A stretch of DNA of 64,000 nucleotides from Ostreiculturibacter nitratireducens (GTDB lineage Bacteria > Pseudomonadota > Alphaproteobacteria > Rhodobacterales > Rhodobacteraceae). Where the stretch lies: contig NZ_JAVQHL010000002.1 of the NCBI RefSeq assembly GCF_032670585.1, positions 620,001 to 684,000 on the forward strand, given 5' to 3'. A program made the translations under genes and the position numbers. Of this stretch, positions 12,401 to 20,972 are shown one piece after another (the stretch's first letter is position 1; the number at the start of each line of letters is the position of its first letter). A model generated the notes under the pieces. It did not search any database, was not told the origin of the DNA, and worked only from the letters and a program-made list of their open reading frames with translations.

Positions 12401-13257
12401 TGTCCCTCCTGTGTCGGGCGGACACCTTTCAGCGATTCCGCCTGTTTCCGGGTGCGCAGTCATCGGGCCGAACGAGAGCCCCAAGCCGACCGGCTTCCAG
12501 ACGAGGCGCAAGCATGTGCCACGCTCTCGACCGACTGAAGTGTCGCATGTCGCGCCACTCAGCGCAAATTTGCGCGTTTCGGGCAATCGGTCAGGCGGTC
12601 GAGACATGTTCAGCGCGACGCGTCGAGCCAGCGGCAACAGGTCTCCTCGCTCTGCCAAGCTTCCCGAAGCGCATCGGCGCCCGCCATTCCTTGGGGCAAG
12701 AGAACCTGAGTTCGCCGCAACCTTGTGACGAGTTCCCTATGGTTGGCGCCGGATCGCGGCCATTTTTCCACGGTGTCCCGAGGAAGACGGCTGGTTGGGA
12801 CCCTGTCAGGACTGCCGCGCCTGACGGGGAATGTAAGTGCCGGTTGCCAACGCGCTCCACGAGCCGGCCAGTTGCCCCAAACACCCCAACGCAGGCGCTC
12901 TGGCCATCGGGCCTGACGCTGGCCCATCCCGGGCAATTACGTGACGACGGGCATATTGCGCTGTGCTAGCGTGTGGAAAGCACTGGAGCCCCAGCAAAAG
13001 GATCCGCCCGCATGCGATTTTCTGCGCCCAATCCGGCCACTCTCCCAACGTTGTTCACAGAGCAACGTGGCGCAGGCTCGATACCGGAGAATCCCTGGGT
13101 GCTCATGCGGCAGGCAGAGGCTTTGCATTCCGCGCGATCTGGCGGGGCCGGGTGTGCCAAGGGTGAGGTGCCGGCAGCGCGCACCCGGCTGCAGGGCGCC
13201 GTGATTGCAGCGCCCCGGCGGCATGTGGTCATAACCGGTCGGTCGACGAGCTGAGTC
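12401..13257. other. 857-base stretch with no convincing gene
   Basis: Open frames occur on both strands, but codon third positions are not G+C-biased like the neighbouring genes and no family is recognised. The best candidate, 13012-13254 on the plus strand (80 codons from ATG with an AAGGA about 10 bases upstream), has weak codon bias and is not called. The promoter of the uspA-BCCT operon must lie near the right side of 12400; a perfect 14-base palindrome sits at 12562-12575. Confidence 0.6.
12562..12575. promoter_or_regulatory. Perfect 14-base palindrome upstream of uspA-BCCT operon
   Basis: GCGCAAATTTGCGC is fully self-complementary and lies 162 bases upstream of the UspA start codon. 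It could be an operator for a dimeric regulator of the operon. No matching regulator is identified. Confidence 0.35.
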
Positions 13258-14013
13258 ATGTTCTCGCGAATTTCCACCAGCCTCACCCACCGGGCAGCCC
13301 GCGCGTTTGGCGGAAAATACCGCACCCTCGGATTCCGGCGCCCGGTCGTCAGCATATCGTTTGACGATTTCCCCGTGTCGGCATGGGAAGTGGGCGGGCG
13401 AATCCTCAGGCAACACGGGGTGCGCGGAAGCTACTATGTTGCGGGCAACCTGTGCGGGACCGAGTTTGACGGAAACGCGATCGTCGAAGCGTCCCGTCTG
13501 ACAGAGGTTGCGGCGGCCGGGCACGAGATCGGCTGTCACACGTTCAACCATCGGCGCTTGCGCTGCCTGCCGGCTCCGGACATCGTTGCCGAATTCGATG
13601 CGAACCTGGCCTTTCTGAAATCGGTTCTTCCGAAGGAAGAAGTCACGACCTTTGCCTATCCCTATGGCGATGTTTCCGTCGCTGCCAAGCGGACGGCGGC
13701 CAGCCGATTTGCCGCCTGCCGCGGGGTGTTCGAAGGGGTCAACGTCGGAAAGGTCGATGTCGGTCTCTTGTCCTGCGTGTGCCTGGAGCCCCATGTGCTT
13801 AGCCAGCGAAGCGTCGCGGAGTGGATCCAGGACGCCGTGCGGCTCAATGGGTGGGTGATCTTCCTGACCCACGATGTGTCCGAAACCCACGGTCCATACG
13901 GCACGACGCCACGGCTTTTGGAGGAGGTTGTCACGACGGCGATCGCCTCGGGGTGCGATGTCCTGCCCGTTCGCGAGGCGCTGGACCTCGCCTCGTCCCC
14001 GGCGACGGCGTAG
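13258..14013 (+). CDS. Polysaccharide deacetylase (NodB-like, CE4)
   Basis: A 251-residue CE4 domain without signal peptide or membrane anchor. Motif 1 is SISFDDFP (about residue 32) with the catalytic/metal Asp pair, motif 2 is GHEIGCHTFNHRRL (about 90) with the two metal histidines, motif 3 is FAYPYGD (about 133), and FLTHDV (about 202) supplies the late histidine. These enzymes remove N-acetyl groups from amino-sugar polymers or related amides, using a divalent metal. It leads a same-strand set with a CelD-like acyltransferase and a PRODH-like protein, suggesting deacetylation followed by re-acylation of an amine. The substrate is unknown. Confidence 0.88.
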   Translation: MFSRISTSLTHRAARAFGGKYRTLGFRRPVVSISFDDFPVSAWEVGGRILRQHGVRGSYYVAGNLCGTEFDGNAIVEASRLTEVAAAGHEIGCHTFNHRRLRCLPAPDIVAEFDANLAFLKSVLPKEEVTTFAYPYGDVSVAAKRTAASRFAACRGVFEGVNVGKVDVGLLSCVCLEPHVLSQRSVAEWIQDAVRLNGWVIFLTHDVSETHGPYGTTPRLLEEVVTTAIASGCDVLPVREALDLASSPATA

Positions 14014-14226
14014 GGGCGGCGTGCTGCGTCCCGCCAATCCCGAAAGGGCCACTATCATTGATCATGGGCCGATCATGCACTAACAATCTAGGTGGACCAC
14101 TCGTGTGGCGCAGTCCGCTCAGAGACCATGCGCCAACGTATCTCGGCCTGATCGTCGTCTTCGGTGACATCAGCCAATCGGAGGGAAGACAAGTCAGAAT
14201 TTCCGAGTCAATGTAAGGGTAACGTT

Positions 14227-15315
14227 ATGCAATTTTATGCATCCACCGGGTATCTAAATGTCGCGGCGCAAGCCTATTTCCCCGATCGAGAGACAGATAT
14301 CGAGCTGGTCAAGATAGAAGACCACGTTTTTCGCCTGCTGGTCGTCGATGGCAAGACAGCCATGCCCGACCTTCATTTCATGGATTACCTTGAGCCGCTC
14401 GAGGATGTGGATCCATCCGCTCCGGTGCGCAAGGGTCGTTACGCCCGATCGGTTGTGCGGGAAGTCATAGACGCCTCGCAGTGGGACCGGGAAAAATACC
14501 AGGACCTGGATCCGGCTCCGTTCATCGATTGGACGCGTTTCGACTCCTTTTCCGAGTACGAGGAATTCCTCCAGACGCGCAGCAAGCGTCTCTACAAGGA
14601 CCAGCAGAGACGCGGAAGGCGATTGGCCGAGCAGTTCGACGAGCTCGTATTCGAGATGAACGATACGGGCGACGACGTTCTTGAACTGGCATTCGAATGG
14701 AAGACCCAGCAGTTCCACGACACGGGCGTTCCCAACTATCTGGCCGATTCACGCAATCGAAAATACTTCGAGCTGTTGAGGGAGAGTGGCCTGTTGACCG
14801 CCTCGACCTTGCGTGGAGACGGCCGGCTCCTGTCGGTGTGGCTGGGCTTCGTCCACGATGGGGTGTGGTCCGGATGGATATTTTCCTATGACAAGGATCC
14901 CGCGTTCCAGAAATACTCGCTCGGTCACCAACTGCTGCACGCCATGTTGAAGGAGAGCAAGGAACGCGGGCACCGCGAGTTCGATTTCTCGATCGGCGAT
15001 GAAGACTACAAGTGGTTCTATTGCACGAATGTGCGCGTGCTCGGGCCGATCGGCACGCCTCCGATTTCGATCCGGATAGGATCCGGCATCCGTCAGGTGA
15101 AGCGTCATGCGAAGGCCGCACTCGAAAGATATCCTACGCTGCTCCGGGGGGCGACTTCCCTTGCGGAAACGGTGAGACGGAAGAAGAACCTGATCGCCGA
15201 ACGGCTGCAGAAGTTCAGGGAGGGCGGTGGCGTCCAGAAGCGGCTGAATAGCGCGCCGGGTCACGGCCGGCCGCAGCATTCCACGGGTCTTGCGGGGGGC
15301 GACCGCGATGAATAG
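14227..15315 (+). CDS. CelD/BioF2-type GNAT acyltransferase
   Basis: A 362-residue protein of the CelD/FemAB-like branch of the GNAT fold (Acetyltransf_6 type). The second half carries the acyl-CoA-binding part: WLGFVHDGVWSGWIFSYD, then YSLGHQLLHAMLKESKERG and FDFSIGDEDYKWFYC, a pattern typical of the family's end. ATG 14227 is preferred over an in-frame start at 14164 because of the TAAGGG site in front of it. The 3' end overlaps the next gene by 8 bases. Together with the deacetylase it may exchange an acetyl for another acyl group on an amine. Confidence 0.8.
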   Translation: MQFYASTGYLNVAAQAYFPDRETDIELVKIEDHVFRLLVVDGKTAMPDLHFMDYLEPLEDVDPSAPVRKGRYARSVVREVIDASQWDREKYQDLDPAPFIDWTRFDSFSEYEEFLQTRSKRLYKDQQRRGRRLAEQFDELVFEMNDTGDDVLELAFEWKTQQFHDTGVPNYLADSRNRKYFELLRESGLLTASTLRGDGRLLSVWLGFVHDGVWSGWIFSYDKDPAFQKYSLGHQLLHAMLKESKERGHREFDFSIGDEDYKWFYCTNVRVLGPIGTPPISIRIGSGIRQVKRHAKAALERYPTLLRGATSLAETVRRKKNLIAERLQKFREGGGVQKRLNSAPGHGRPQHSTGLAGGDRDE

Positions 15316-16246
15316 GGGGGACGGATCCTACAGCACCTCGGCGCCGCCGGATGCAGCCGAAACTGGCATGCGGCGCCTGAAATCGGGGATGGTCAAACGG
15401 GCGTCGGCCCTTCTGACGCCAATTGCGCAACGGGTTGCGCGCGATCACATCGGCGGCGATACGGTGGACGATGCGATCTGCGTGGCGCGGCGACTGGCGG
15501 CGGACGACCTTCCCAACACCCTCGGTTTCTGGCCCCTCGGGGACGAGTCGGCGCGGGAGATGGCCGATCAGTACCTCGCCTCGATCGAGGCGCTCGCGGC
15601 CAGCGGTCTGGACGGGTATCTCTCGATCAAGCCGCCCGCGGTCCTTTTCGACGACGGGCTGGCGACAGAGATGGCCACCTGCGCGAAGGCGCGGAATGTC
15701 CGGCTCCATTGCGATTCCCACGGCATCGAGTCGGTCGAGCTTTCGCATCGGATGATCGACACCATGCTCGTCCATCTCCCTCCGGCCAACCTCGGCACGA
15801 CGTTGCCGGGCCGTTGGCGCCGGAGCCTCGAGGACGCCGACTGGGCGATCGAGCGCGGGTTGAGTGTCCGCGTGGTCAAGGGCCAGTGGCCCGATCCCGA
15901 AGATCCCGACCGGGACATGCGCGCGGGCTACCTGGAGGTGATCGATCGACTGGCCGGGCGCGCACGCCACGTCGCGGTGGCCACCCATGACCTGTCGCTT
16001 CTCGCGGAGGCGACATCGCGGCTGCGCGCTGCCGGCGCCTCTTTCGAGGTCGAGGCGATCTATGGCGTGCCGATGGCGCCGGTCCTCGTCTGGGCGCGGG
16101 AGAATGGCGTGGCGCTGCGGTCCTACGTTCCCTACGGAAGGGGCTTCATTCCGAACGCGATCGGCCAGTTGCGGCGCAATCCACGGCTGGCTTGGCGCGT
16201 GCTGAAGGGGATGGCGACCCGCAGCACCGGACCTGGCTCGAGGTAG
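15308..16246 (+). CDS. Proline-dehydrogenase-domain protein, divergent
   Basis: A 312-residue TIM-barrel protein with the order of PRODH motifs: LSIKPPAVL (strand with Lys, about residue 108), VRVVKGQWPD (about 190), VAVATHD (about 222), FEVEAIYGVP (about 249) and LRSYVPYG (about 270). This is the FAD-binding scaffold that oxidises proline. In an ungapped comparison after VPYG, the family's substrate-binding Arg-Arg pair (as in FMRRLAE) falls on Gly-Gln, so proline may not be the substrate. ATG 15308 overlaps the preceding stop by 8 bases, indicating coupling. It lacks the P5C dehydrogenase half of PutA. Confidence 0.7.
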   Translation: MNRGDGSYSTSAPPDAAETGMRRLKSGMVKRASALLTPIAQRVARDHIGGDTVDDAICVARRLAADDLPNTLGFWPLGDESAREMADQYLASIEALAASGLDGYLSIKPPAVLFDDGLATEMATCAKARNVRLHCDSHGIESVELSHRMIDTMLVHLPPANLGTTLPGRWRRSLEDADWAIERGLSVRVVKGQWPDPEDPDRDMRAGYLEVIDRLAGRARHVAVATHDLSLLAEATSRLRAAGASFEVEAIYGVPMAPVLVWARENGVALRSYVPYGRGFIPNAIGQLRRNPRLAWRVLKGMATRSTGPGSR

Positions 16247-16435
16247 AATGGGGGGCGATCCGTAGCCTCCGCTTGTCAACACGCTGACCGGGCTGCCGCG
16301 GCTTCGTGCCCATGCGGCTTCGAGCGGCACGTGGCGACGATGCGCGGCGGCAGGTCCACGGGATCGATGAAACCCCGGGGAAACCGTGGACTCTGGCGCT
16401 GGCCCACGGATAGGGAAGGCTGAAGGGGGGCGGCC

Positions 16436-17276
16436 ATGACGCCCAGGGCGGAGAAGGGCGGTGCAGGCTTCGAGGGCTTGAAGCTCCTTCTCTGCGAGAA
16501 TCCGCTCCCGCCAATCGACGAGGCGATCGAGGCTGCGCGGGCCGAGTTGCCGCACAGCAACTTGTATACCGAACCCTATTCGGCCCCGCTGCGCGAGCTT
16601 CTCGCCCGGCAACTCGACGTTCCCGAGGCGCTGATCCACGTCAACGCAGGCTCCGAACTGATCCTCCGGCAGATCTTCGACAGGCTCGGCCAGCAGGTCC
16701 GTCTGCTCACTCCCAACCATGCGTTATTCCCCGAGATCGCGCAGAGCCATACCGAGACGCCCCTCTTGCCCGAGCATGGCTTCCGCTTCGGCATGGGCCA
16801 ACTGGCGGTGTCCGATGGTACGACGCTCGTGGTGATCTTGAACCCCAACAATCCCAATGGCGGCACCTTCGACATGAGCCCGTTGCCGGCGCTCCTTGCC
16901 CGGCATCCCGGGACGACGACCTGAACGCAGGCAACGACGCCTACCCCCTGGCGCGGCCGAGCCAGGCCGCCGCGCTCGCCAAACTTCGGCACGACGGAAG
17001 ATCGCAGAGCATTCCGCGCTGCTGAGGGAATGGGCGGCAGGGCTGGCATGAGATCTCAAGGCGCTGGGCATCCGCACCTTTCCGACCGAAACTTCTTTCT
17101 TCCTTGCCGACTTCGCGCCGCATGACGCGGGGATGATCGCCGCAAGGCTGCGCGAACGGGGCATCCTTCTACGCCCCCTCGGCGATGCCCGGCTCGGACC
17201 GGGCTTCATGCGGGTGACGACCTCGCGTCCGGGAGGCAACGCGCGGCTCATCGCGGCGCTGAAGGATATCCTCTGA
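16436..17276 (+). pseudogene. Broken HisC-like class I/II aminotransferase
   Basis: The first frame (16436-16924) encodes the N-terminal third of a histidinol-phosphate-aminotransferase-like PLP enzyme, including NAGSELILRQIFD and NPNNPNGGTFD, then runs into TGA. After it, NAGNDAYPLARPSQAAALA and, in a further frame, LKALGIRTFPTETSFFLADF through PGFMRVTTS to TGA 17274-17276 give the C-terminal part. The stretch with the PLP-binding lysine (SLSKAYGLAG-type) is missing, there are frame changes, and a TGA interrupts the frame at about 17056-17068. The gene is therefore nonfunctional. It follows the PRODH-like gene by 189 bases on the same strand and may once have belonged to that pathway. Confidence 0.8.
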
Positions 17277-17282
17277 GCGGAC

Positions 17283-18293
17283 CTATGCTCTCCACCCCCA
17301 GCGATCCGCCAGTTCGAGGCATGCCTTGGCGCTTTCGACGGCGGCGTATGTTTCGGCAGACCGCAAGCTGGCCGCCGCCGTGGCGTGGCCCATGCGGAGG
17401 CACTCGGCTCGGTTCCATCCTTTGTGTCGCCCGTAGAAGAAGCCCGCCGCGAACGCGTCGCCCGCGCCGTTGGCCCCCTTCCGCTCGCCGTCGGGAACCG
17501 CCACCGAGGGCTGATGGATCACCTCGCCATCTCGCGCCACGAGAACGGCGCCGCGCGTGAAGTGAACGACGACCACGTCCATCGCGCCCTCGCCGATCAC
17601 CTTCCGCGCTGCGGCCAGGCAGACCGCAGGGTCCGTCAGGTCGTCGCTGACCGTCTCCATGCGGGCCATGGCGCCGATCTCCTGGTCGTTCACCACGAGC
17701 GTGGTCAGATGGGGAAGACAGGGCAGAGCGAGCCGTCTGATCGCTTCCTCCTCGTTCGCGACGAACTCCATGTTCGTTTCCAGCCCCGCGGCCCGGGCCT
17801 TCCTGAGGACCGTCACCCAGCCATTTGCATCCTCGCCCCAAGGACCGTCCATCTGCTCGTGCACGCCCGGCAGGCCGAGATGGAGGTAGCGCGCCCGGGT
17901 CCGTGAAAAGTCGAAATGGTCGGGCGTCATCTGCCCCGCCACCCCGTAGAAGAGGATATGCGTCCGCCGGCCCGTCGCTGCCGAGACGTAAGCGTCCGTG
18001 ACCTCCGTCCGGCCGGCCTCCGATCGGTGCAGCCCTGAGATGTCGATCCGGTGTTCCTTCGCCACGCCCAGAAGGAAATCGCCCTCGGCGTCGGCTCCGA
18101 TCAGCCCCTGGGTCTCGACCGGGACGGACGGATCGAGCCGCCGCATGTCCACGCCGAAGTTGCATGCCGATCCGCCGCCGGCGAGCCGGACGTCGCGCAC
18201 CGTGGCGGCCATGTCCTCGCGCGGCCATTGGTCGACGATGATGTTCCGGTCGACACACCATGTTCCGGCCGTGACGAACCCGTGTCTCTCCAT
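17283..18293 (-). CDS. PfkB/ribokinase-family sugar kinase
   Basis: A 336-residue kinase. The N-terminal half has the sugar-binding GGGSACNFGVDMRRL (about residue 38). The C-terminal PfkB signature KGANGAGDAFAAGFF (about 276) holds the anion hole and catalytic Asp. Phosphate from ATP would go to a sugar or sugar acid. It lies 20 bases after the aldolase-like gene in the same orientation, so a kinase-then-aldolase step is likely. The precise sugar cannot be read from sequence. Confidence 0.88.
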   Translation of the reverse strand: MERHGFVTAGTWCVDRNIIVDQWPREDMAATVRDVRLAGGGSACNFGVDMRRLDPSVPVETQGLIGADAEGDFLLGVAKEHRIDISGLHRSEAGRTEVTDAYVSAATGRRTHILFYGVAGQMTPDHFDFSRTRARYLHLGLPGVHEQMDGPWGEDANGWVTVLRKARAAGLETNMEFVANEEEAIRRLALPCLPHLTTLVVNDQEIGAMARMETVSDDLTDPAVCLAAARKVIGEGAMDVVVVHFTRGAVLVARDGEVIHQPSVAVPDGERKGANGAGDAFAAGFFYGRHKGWNRAECLRMGHATAAASLRSAETYAAVESAKACLELADRWGWRA

Positions 18294-18313
18294 CGCTTCC
18301 TCCCCGCCGATGG

Positions 18314-19291
18314 TCAGCCCACGTTGGCCTTGAGCACCTGTTCGGTCAATTCGAGGTCCTCTTCCAGGGGGCGAAGTGGCTTGATCCCCGCCTGCGCCAG
18401 ATCGGCGTGGTAGGCCTTCACGCCCTCCATCGAGGTGATCCGTTCCTCGATCACACGGCGCATGGCGCGGACCATCAGGACGGAGTCCTCGGAGTAATAG
18501 ATCTTGCGCCCGAAGAGCGCGACGCGGGCGCCATGCTTTTCCGCCTGCCGGATCAGTTCCAGGCAGTCGCGCGTTGTGCCGGCCCCGCCCCCAAGGATGC
18601 CGAAGACGATATTCTCGGGGTCATAGCCGGCGATTTCCTCGGTCGCGGCCGGGCCGTTGTAGGCGGCCTTGAGGAATACGGGCCGGTCGTGCCGCGACAC
18701 CCCGGCAAGGCAACGCACGATCATGTCGTTGTTGTAGAATGCGAAATCACCGTTGGTCTCGACCGGGACCCGTGGATTGAAGACCTCGAGGAAGTGGCGG
18801 ATGCCCGCGGCAGAGGATTCGTCGCGGAACCTGCAATAGGCTTCCAGGGTGGCGTGGTCGCGGTCGAGGTCGTTGTAGAACGTCACCGAATAGAGACCGA
18901 GGTCGGCGACCGGCTTCACCCGGTCGAGGCGCGCCGAGCGGAACGGCAGCATCATCGACTTGGGGTAGGACCCGCCCCGCGCGTGCCAGATGTCCGTGGT
19001 GTCGTTCACCCGAACCGCCGGCGTCACCTGCGAGCCGTCGAAAATCCCTTCACCGCTCAGCACCTCGGCCGAGGACAGCGACATCAGCATGATATCGACG
19101 AGGTCGGACTCCGTCACCTTCACCATGTCGTCGCGGTATGCGCGCAGCGGCTTCATTCGGCCATCAGGCCCCTTTCCGGGGGTCGCGCAGCCAAAGGCCA
19201 TGTCGCCATCCTTGGCGTCCGCGATGATGAAATCCGCCGGTCTGTAATTCCCGCGGCGAATGCGGTCCAGCTTGTAATCAAGACGTTTCAC
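18314..19291 (-). CDS. Class I aldolase-like TIM-barrel protein
   Basis: A 325-residue protein without confident family name. Barrel-strand motifs FIIADAKDGDMAFG (about residue 21), VFLKAAYNG (about 210, Lys suited to a Schiff base), VFGILGGGAGTTRDCLELI and ARVALFGRKIYYSED (phosphate-binding-like) resemble LacD/DhnA class I aldolases. GTG at 19291 is preferred as the start because AAGAGG precedes it; a GTG at 19327 is possible. Placed before the PfkB kinase and divergent from a polyol dehydrogenase, it probably cleaves a phosphorylated ketose or deoxyketonate. Confidence 0.6.
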   Translation of the reverse strand: MKRLDYKLDRIRRGNYRPADFIIADAKDGDMAFGCATPGKGPDGRMKPLRAYRDDMVKVTESDLVDIMLMSLSSAEVLSGEGIFDGSQVTPAVRVNDTTDIWHARGGSYPKSMMLPFRSARLDRVKPVADLGLYSVTFYNDLDRDHATLEAYCRFRDESSAAGIRHFLEVFNPRVPVETNGDFAFYNNDMIVRCLAGVSRHDRPVFLKAAYNGPAATEEIAGYDPENIVFGILGGGAGTTRDCLELIRQAEKHGARVALFGRKIYYSEDSVLMVRAMRRVIEERITSMEGVKAYHADLAQAGIKPLRPLEEDLELTEQVLKANVG

Positions 19292-19491
19292 GGTCGGTGC
19301 CTCTTGCTTACGATGTCCCAGGTCCACGCTAATCGCTCAACGCTCTCATAGAAACAGCGAAGACTCGATCGGTCTGCGCCGTTGTCCTGCAGGCTTAGCC
19401 TGCCGCCGCCACGCGGTCTGAGGCCGCGGCCCCATGCCAATGCGGGACTGGATCATCATCCCCAATGGTGTCATGGTTTCGGTGAAGAACC

Positions 19492-20535
19492 ATGAAAGCG
19501 GTAGTCATCCACGCGGCCCACGATCTGCGGATCGACGACATCCCGGAAGCGGCGCAACCGGGACGGGGAGACGTGCGTGTCGCGATTTCGCACGGCGGCA
19601 TCTGTGGTTCGGACCTCCACTATTTCCACCACGGCGGGTTCGGAGCGGTGCGCCTCAGGGAGCCGATGACGCTCGGGCACGAGGTCTCCGGCATCGTTGC
19701 CGAGCTTGGAGAGGGCGTCACCGGGCTTTCCGTCGGCGACAAGGTCGCGGTCAACCCGTCCCGGCCTTGCGGCGAGTGCGAATACTGTCGCCGTGACATG
19801 CGCAATCAGTGCCTCGACATGCGCTTCGCCGGTTCGGCGATGCGGTTCCCCCACGTGCAGGGGTTGTTCCGCGCCGAAGTTACCGTCCCCGAAACTCAGG
19901 CGGTTCGGCTGAGCCCAGGCGCCGACCTCGCCATGGCCGCCATGTCAGAGCCCCTCGCCGTCTGCCTGAATGCCGTCGGCAAGGCAGGTTCGCTCATTGG
20001 CAAGCGGGTCCTGGTGTTGGGCTGCGGGCCCATCGGCTGTCTCACGGTCCTTTCGGCCGCCCACGCCGGCGCGTCGGAGATCATTGCGACCGACATTTCC
20101 GAAAAGCCCCTGCGGATCGCCCATGCCGTGGGCGCGACGGAGACCATCGACCTGTCGGCGGAGGCCGGCAAGCTCGACCGATACCGCGCGGGTAAGGGCC
20201 GCATTGACGTTGTCTTCGAATGCTCGGGCGCGGCCCCGGCGCTTCAGGCCGCCTGCGAGCTGGTTCGGCCGCGAGGGCAACTGGTGACGGTGGGTCTCGG
20301 CGCCGACATCCCGCTGCCCTTGAGCCTCGTCGTGACCAAGGAAATCCGAGTGACCGGCACCTTCCGTTTCGATCGTGAATTCGCCATCGCGGCTGACCTG
20401 ATCGACCGGGGGCTGGTCGACGTCAGCCCGCTTCTGACCGGCGTCGTCCCGGTGGAAGACGCAAGGGCCGCGTTCGACACCGCCTCCGACAAGGGCAGGG
20501 CGATGAAGGTGCAGCTTCTTTTCCGGCAGGCGTGA
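19492..20535 (+). CDS. Zinc-dependent medium-chain dehydrogenase, L-idonate 5-dehydrogenase-like
   Basis: A 347-residue MDR enzyme. Catalytic-zinc residues are in GGICGSDLHYF (about 39) and GHEVSGIV (about 66); structural-zinc cysteines are in RPCGECEYCRRDMRNQC (about 91-107). The Rossmann fold is GCGPIGCLTVLSA (about 178) followed by an acidic ATDISEKPLR, indicating NAD preference. The overall pattern matches L-idonate/sorbitol-type polyol dehydrogenases. It is divergent from the aldolase-kinase pair across 200 bases and likely supplies their keto substrate. Confidence 0.8.
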   Translation: MKAVVIHAAHDLRIDDIPEAAQPGRGDVRVAISHGGICGSDLHYFHHGGFGAVRLREPMTLGHEVSGIVAELGEGVTGLSVGDKVAVNPSRPCGECEYCRRDMRNQCLDMRFAGSAMRFPHVQGLFRAEVTVPETQAVRLSPGADLAMAAMSEPLAVCLNAVGKAGSLIGKRVLVLGCGPIGCLTVLSAAHAGASEIIATDISEKPLRIAHAVGATETIDLSAEAGKLDRYRAGKGRIDVVFECSGAAPALQAACELVRPRGQLVTVGLGADIPLPLSLVVTKEIRVTGTFRFDREFAIAADLIDRGLVDVSPLLTGVVPVEDARAAFDTASDKGRAMKVQLLFRQA

Positions 20536-20972
20536 GCGGCAATTCCGGCGCGCCCTCGGCATAGGCGGGACCACCCGCCCCGGCCGGAACGCATCCACCA
20601 TGGGGCGGCGGGGATTGACGTCCTCGCGAAGGAGCCGATGCCGATGGACGCCACCCTGCGTTTCGCCCCGAACAGGGTATTCTCCGCCCATACCGAAGGC
20701 GGCACGCGGGATGATCCTGCGCGGATACTCCGGCGCTCGTCAGGCGACATCGGGACGCATCCATGCGCTGGGCGTCTGTACCCTCGGGGCTGCGCGACGG
20801 GCAGGCCCTGATCGGTCGACCGGGAAGCCATTGTCAGCCCCTCCGAAGCAGCTGGCCCGATGGGGGTGGGTTGCGCTTGCGCGCTTTCACTATGTTACAT
20901 AACAATTTCCCGTGGGGCCGCTCATGGCCCCATTGGAAAAGCACGCGGGGTGGCCGAAAGGCTTCTAGCACC
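20536..20972. other. Gene-free stretch upstream of marR-type gene
   Basis: 437 bases between the polyol dehydrogenase and the MarR regulator. Open frames here continue into or overlap the MarR frame but lack a start site and similarity. The notable element is the inverted repeat at 20893-20904 in a short A+T-rich stretch. Confidence 0.55.
20893..20904. promoter_or_regulatory. Inverted repeat, candidate MarR operator
   Basis: TGTTA-CA-TAACA is a short perfect inverted repeat about 70 bases upstream of the MarR start codon, in an A+T-rich patch where the promoter should be. MarR proteins usually repress their own operon through such dyads. Confidence 0.45.

Noticed and set aside
12973..13254. 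Plus-strand frame ending three bases before the deacetylase start
   Set aside because: Tempting by position, and ATG 13012 has an AAGGA upstream, but third codon positions are not G+C-biased and no family is recognised.
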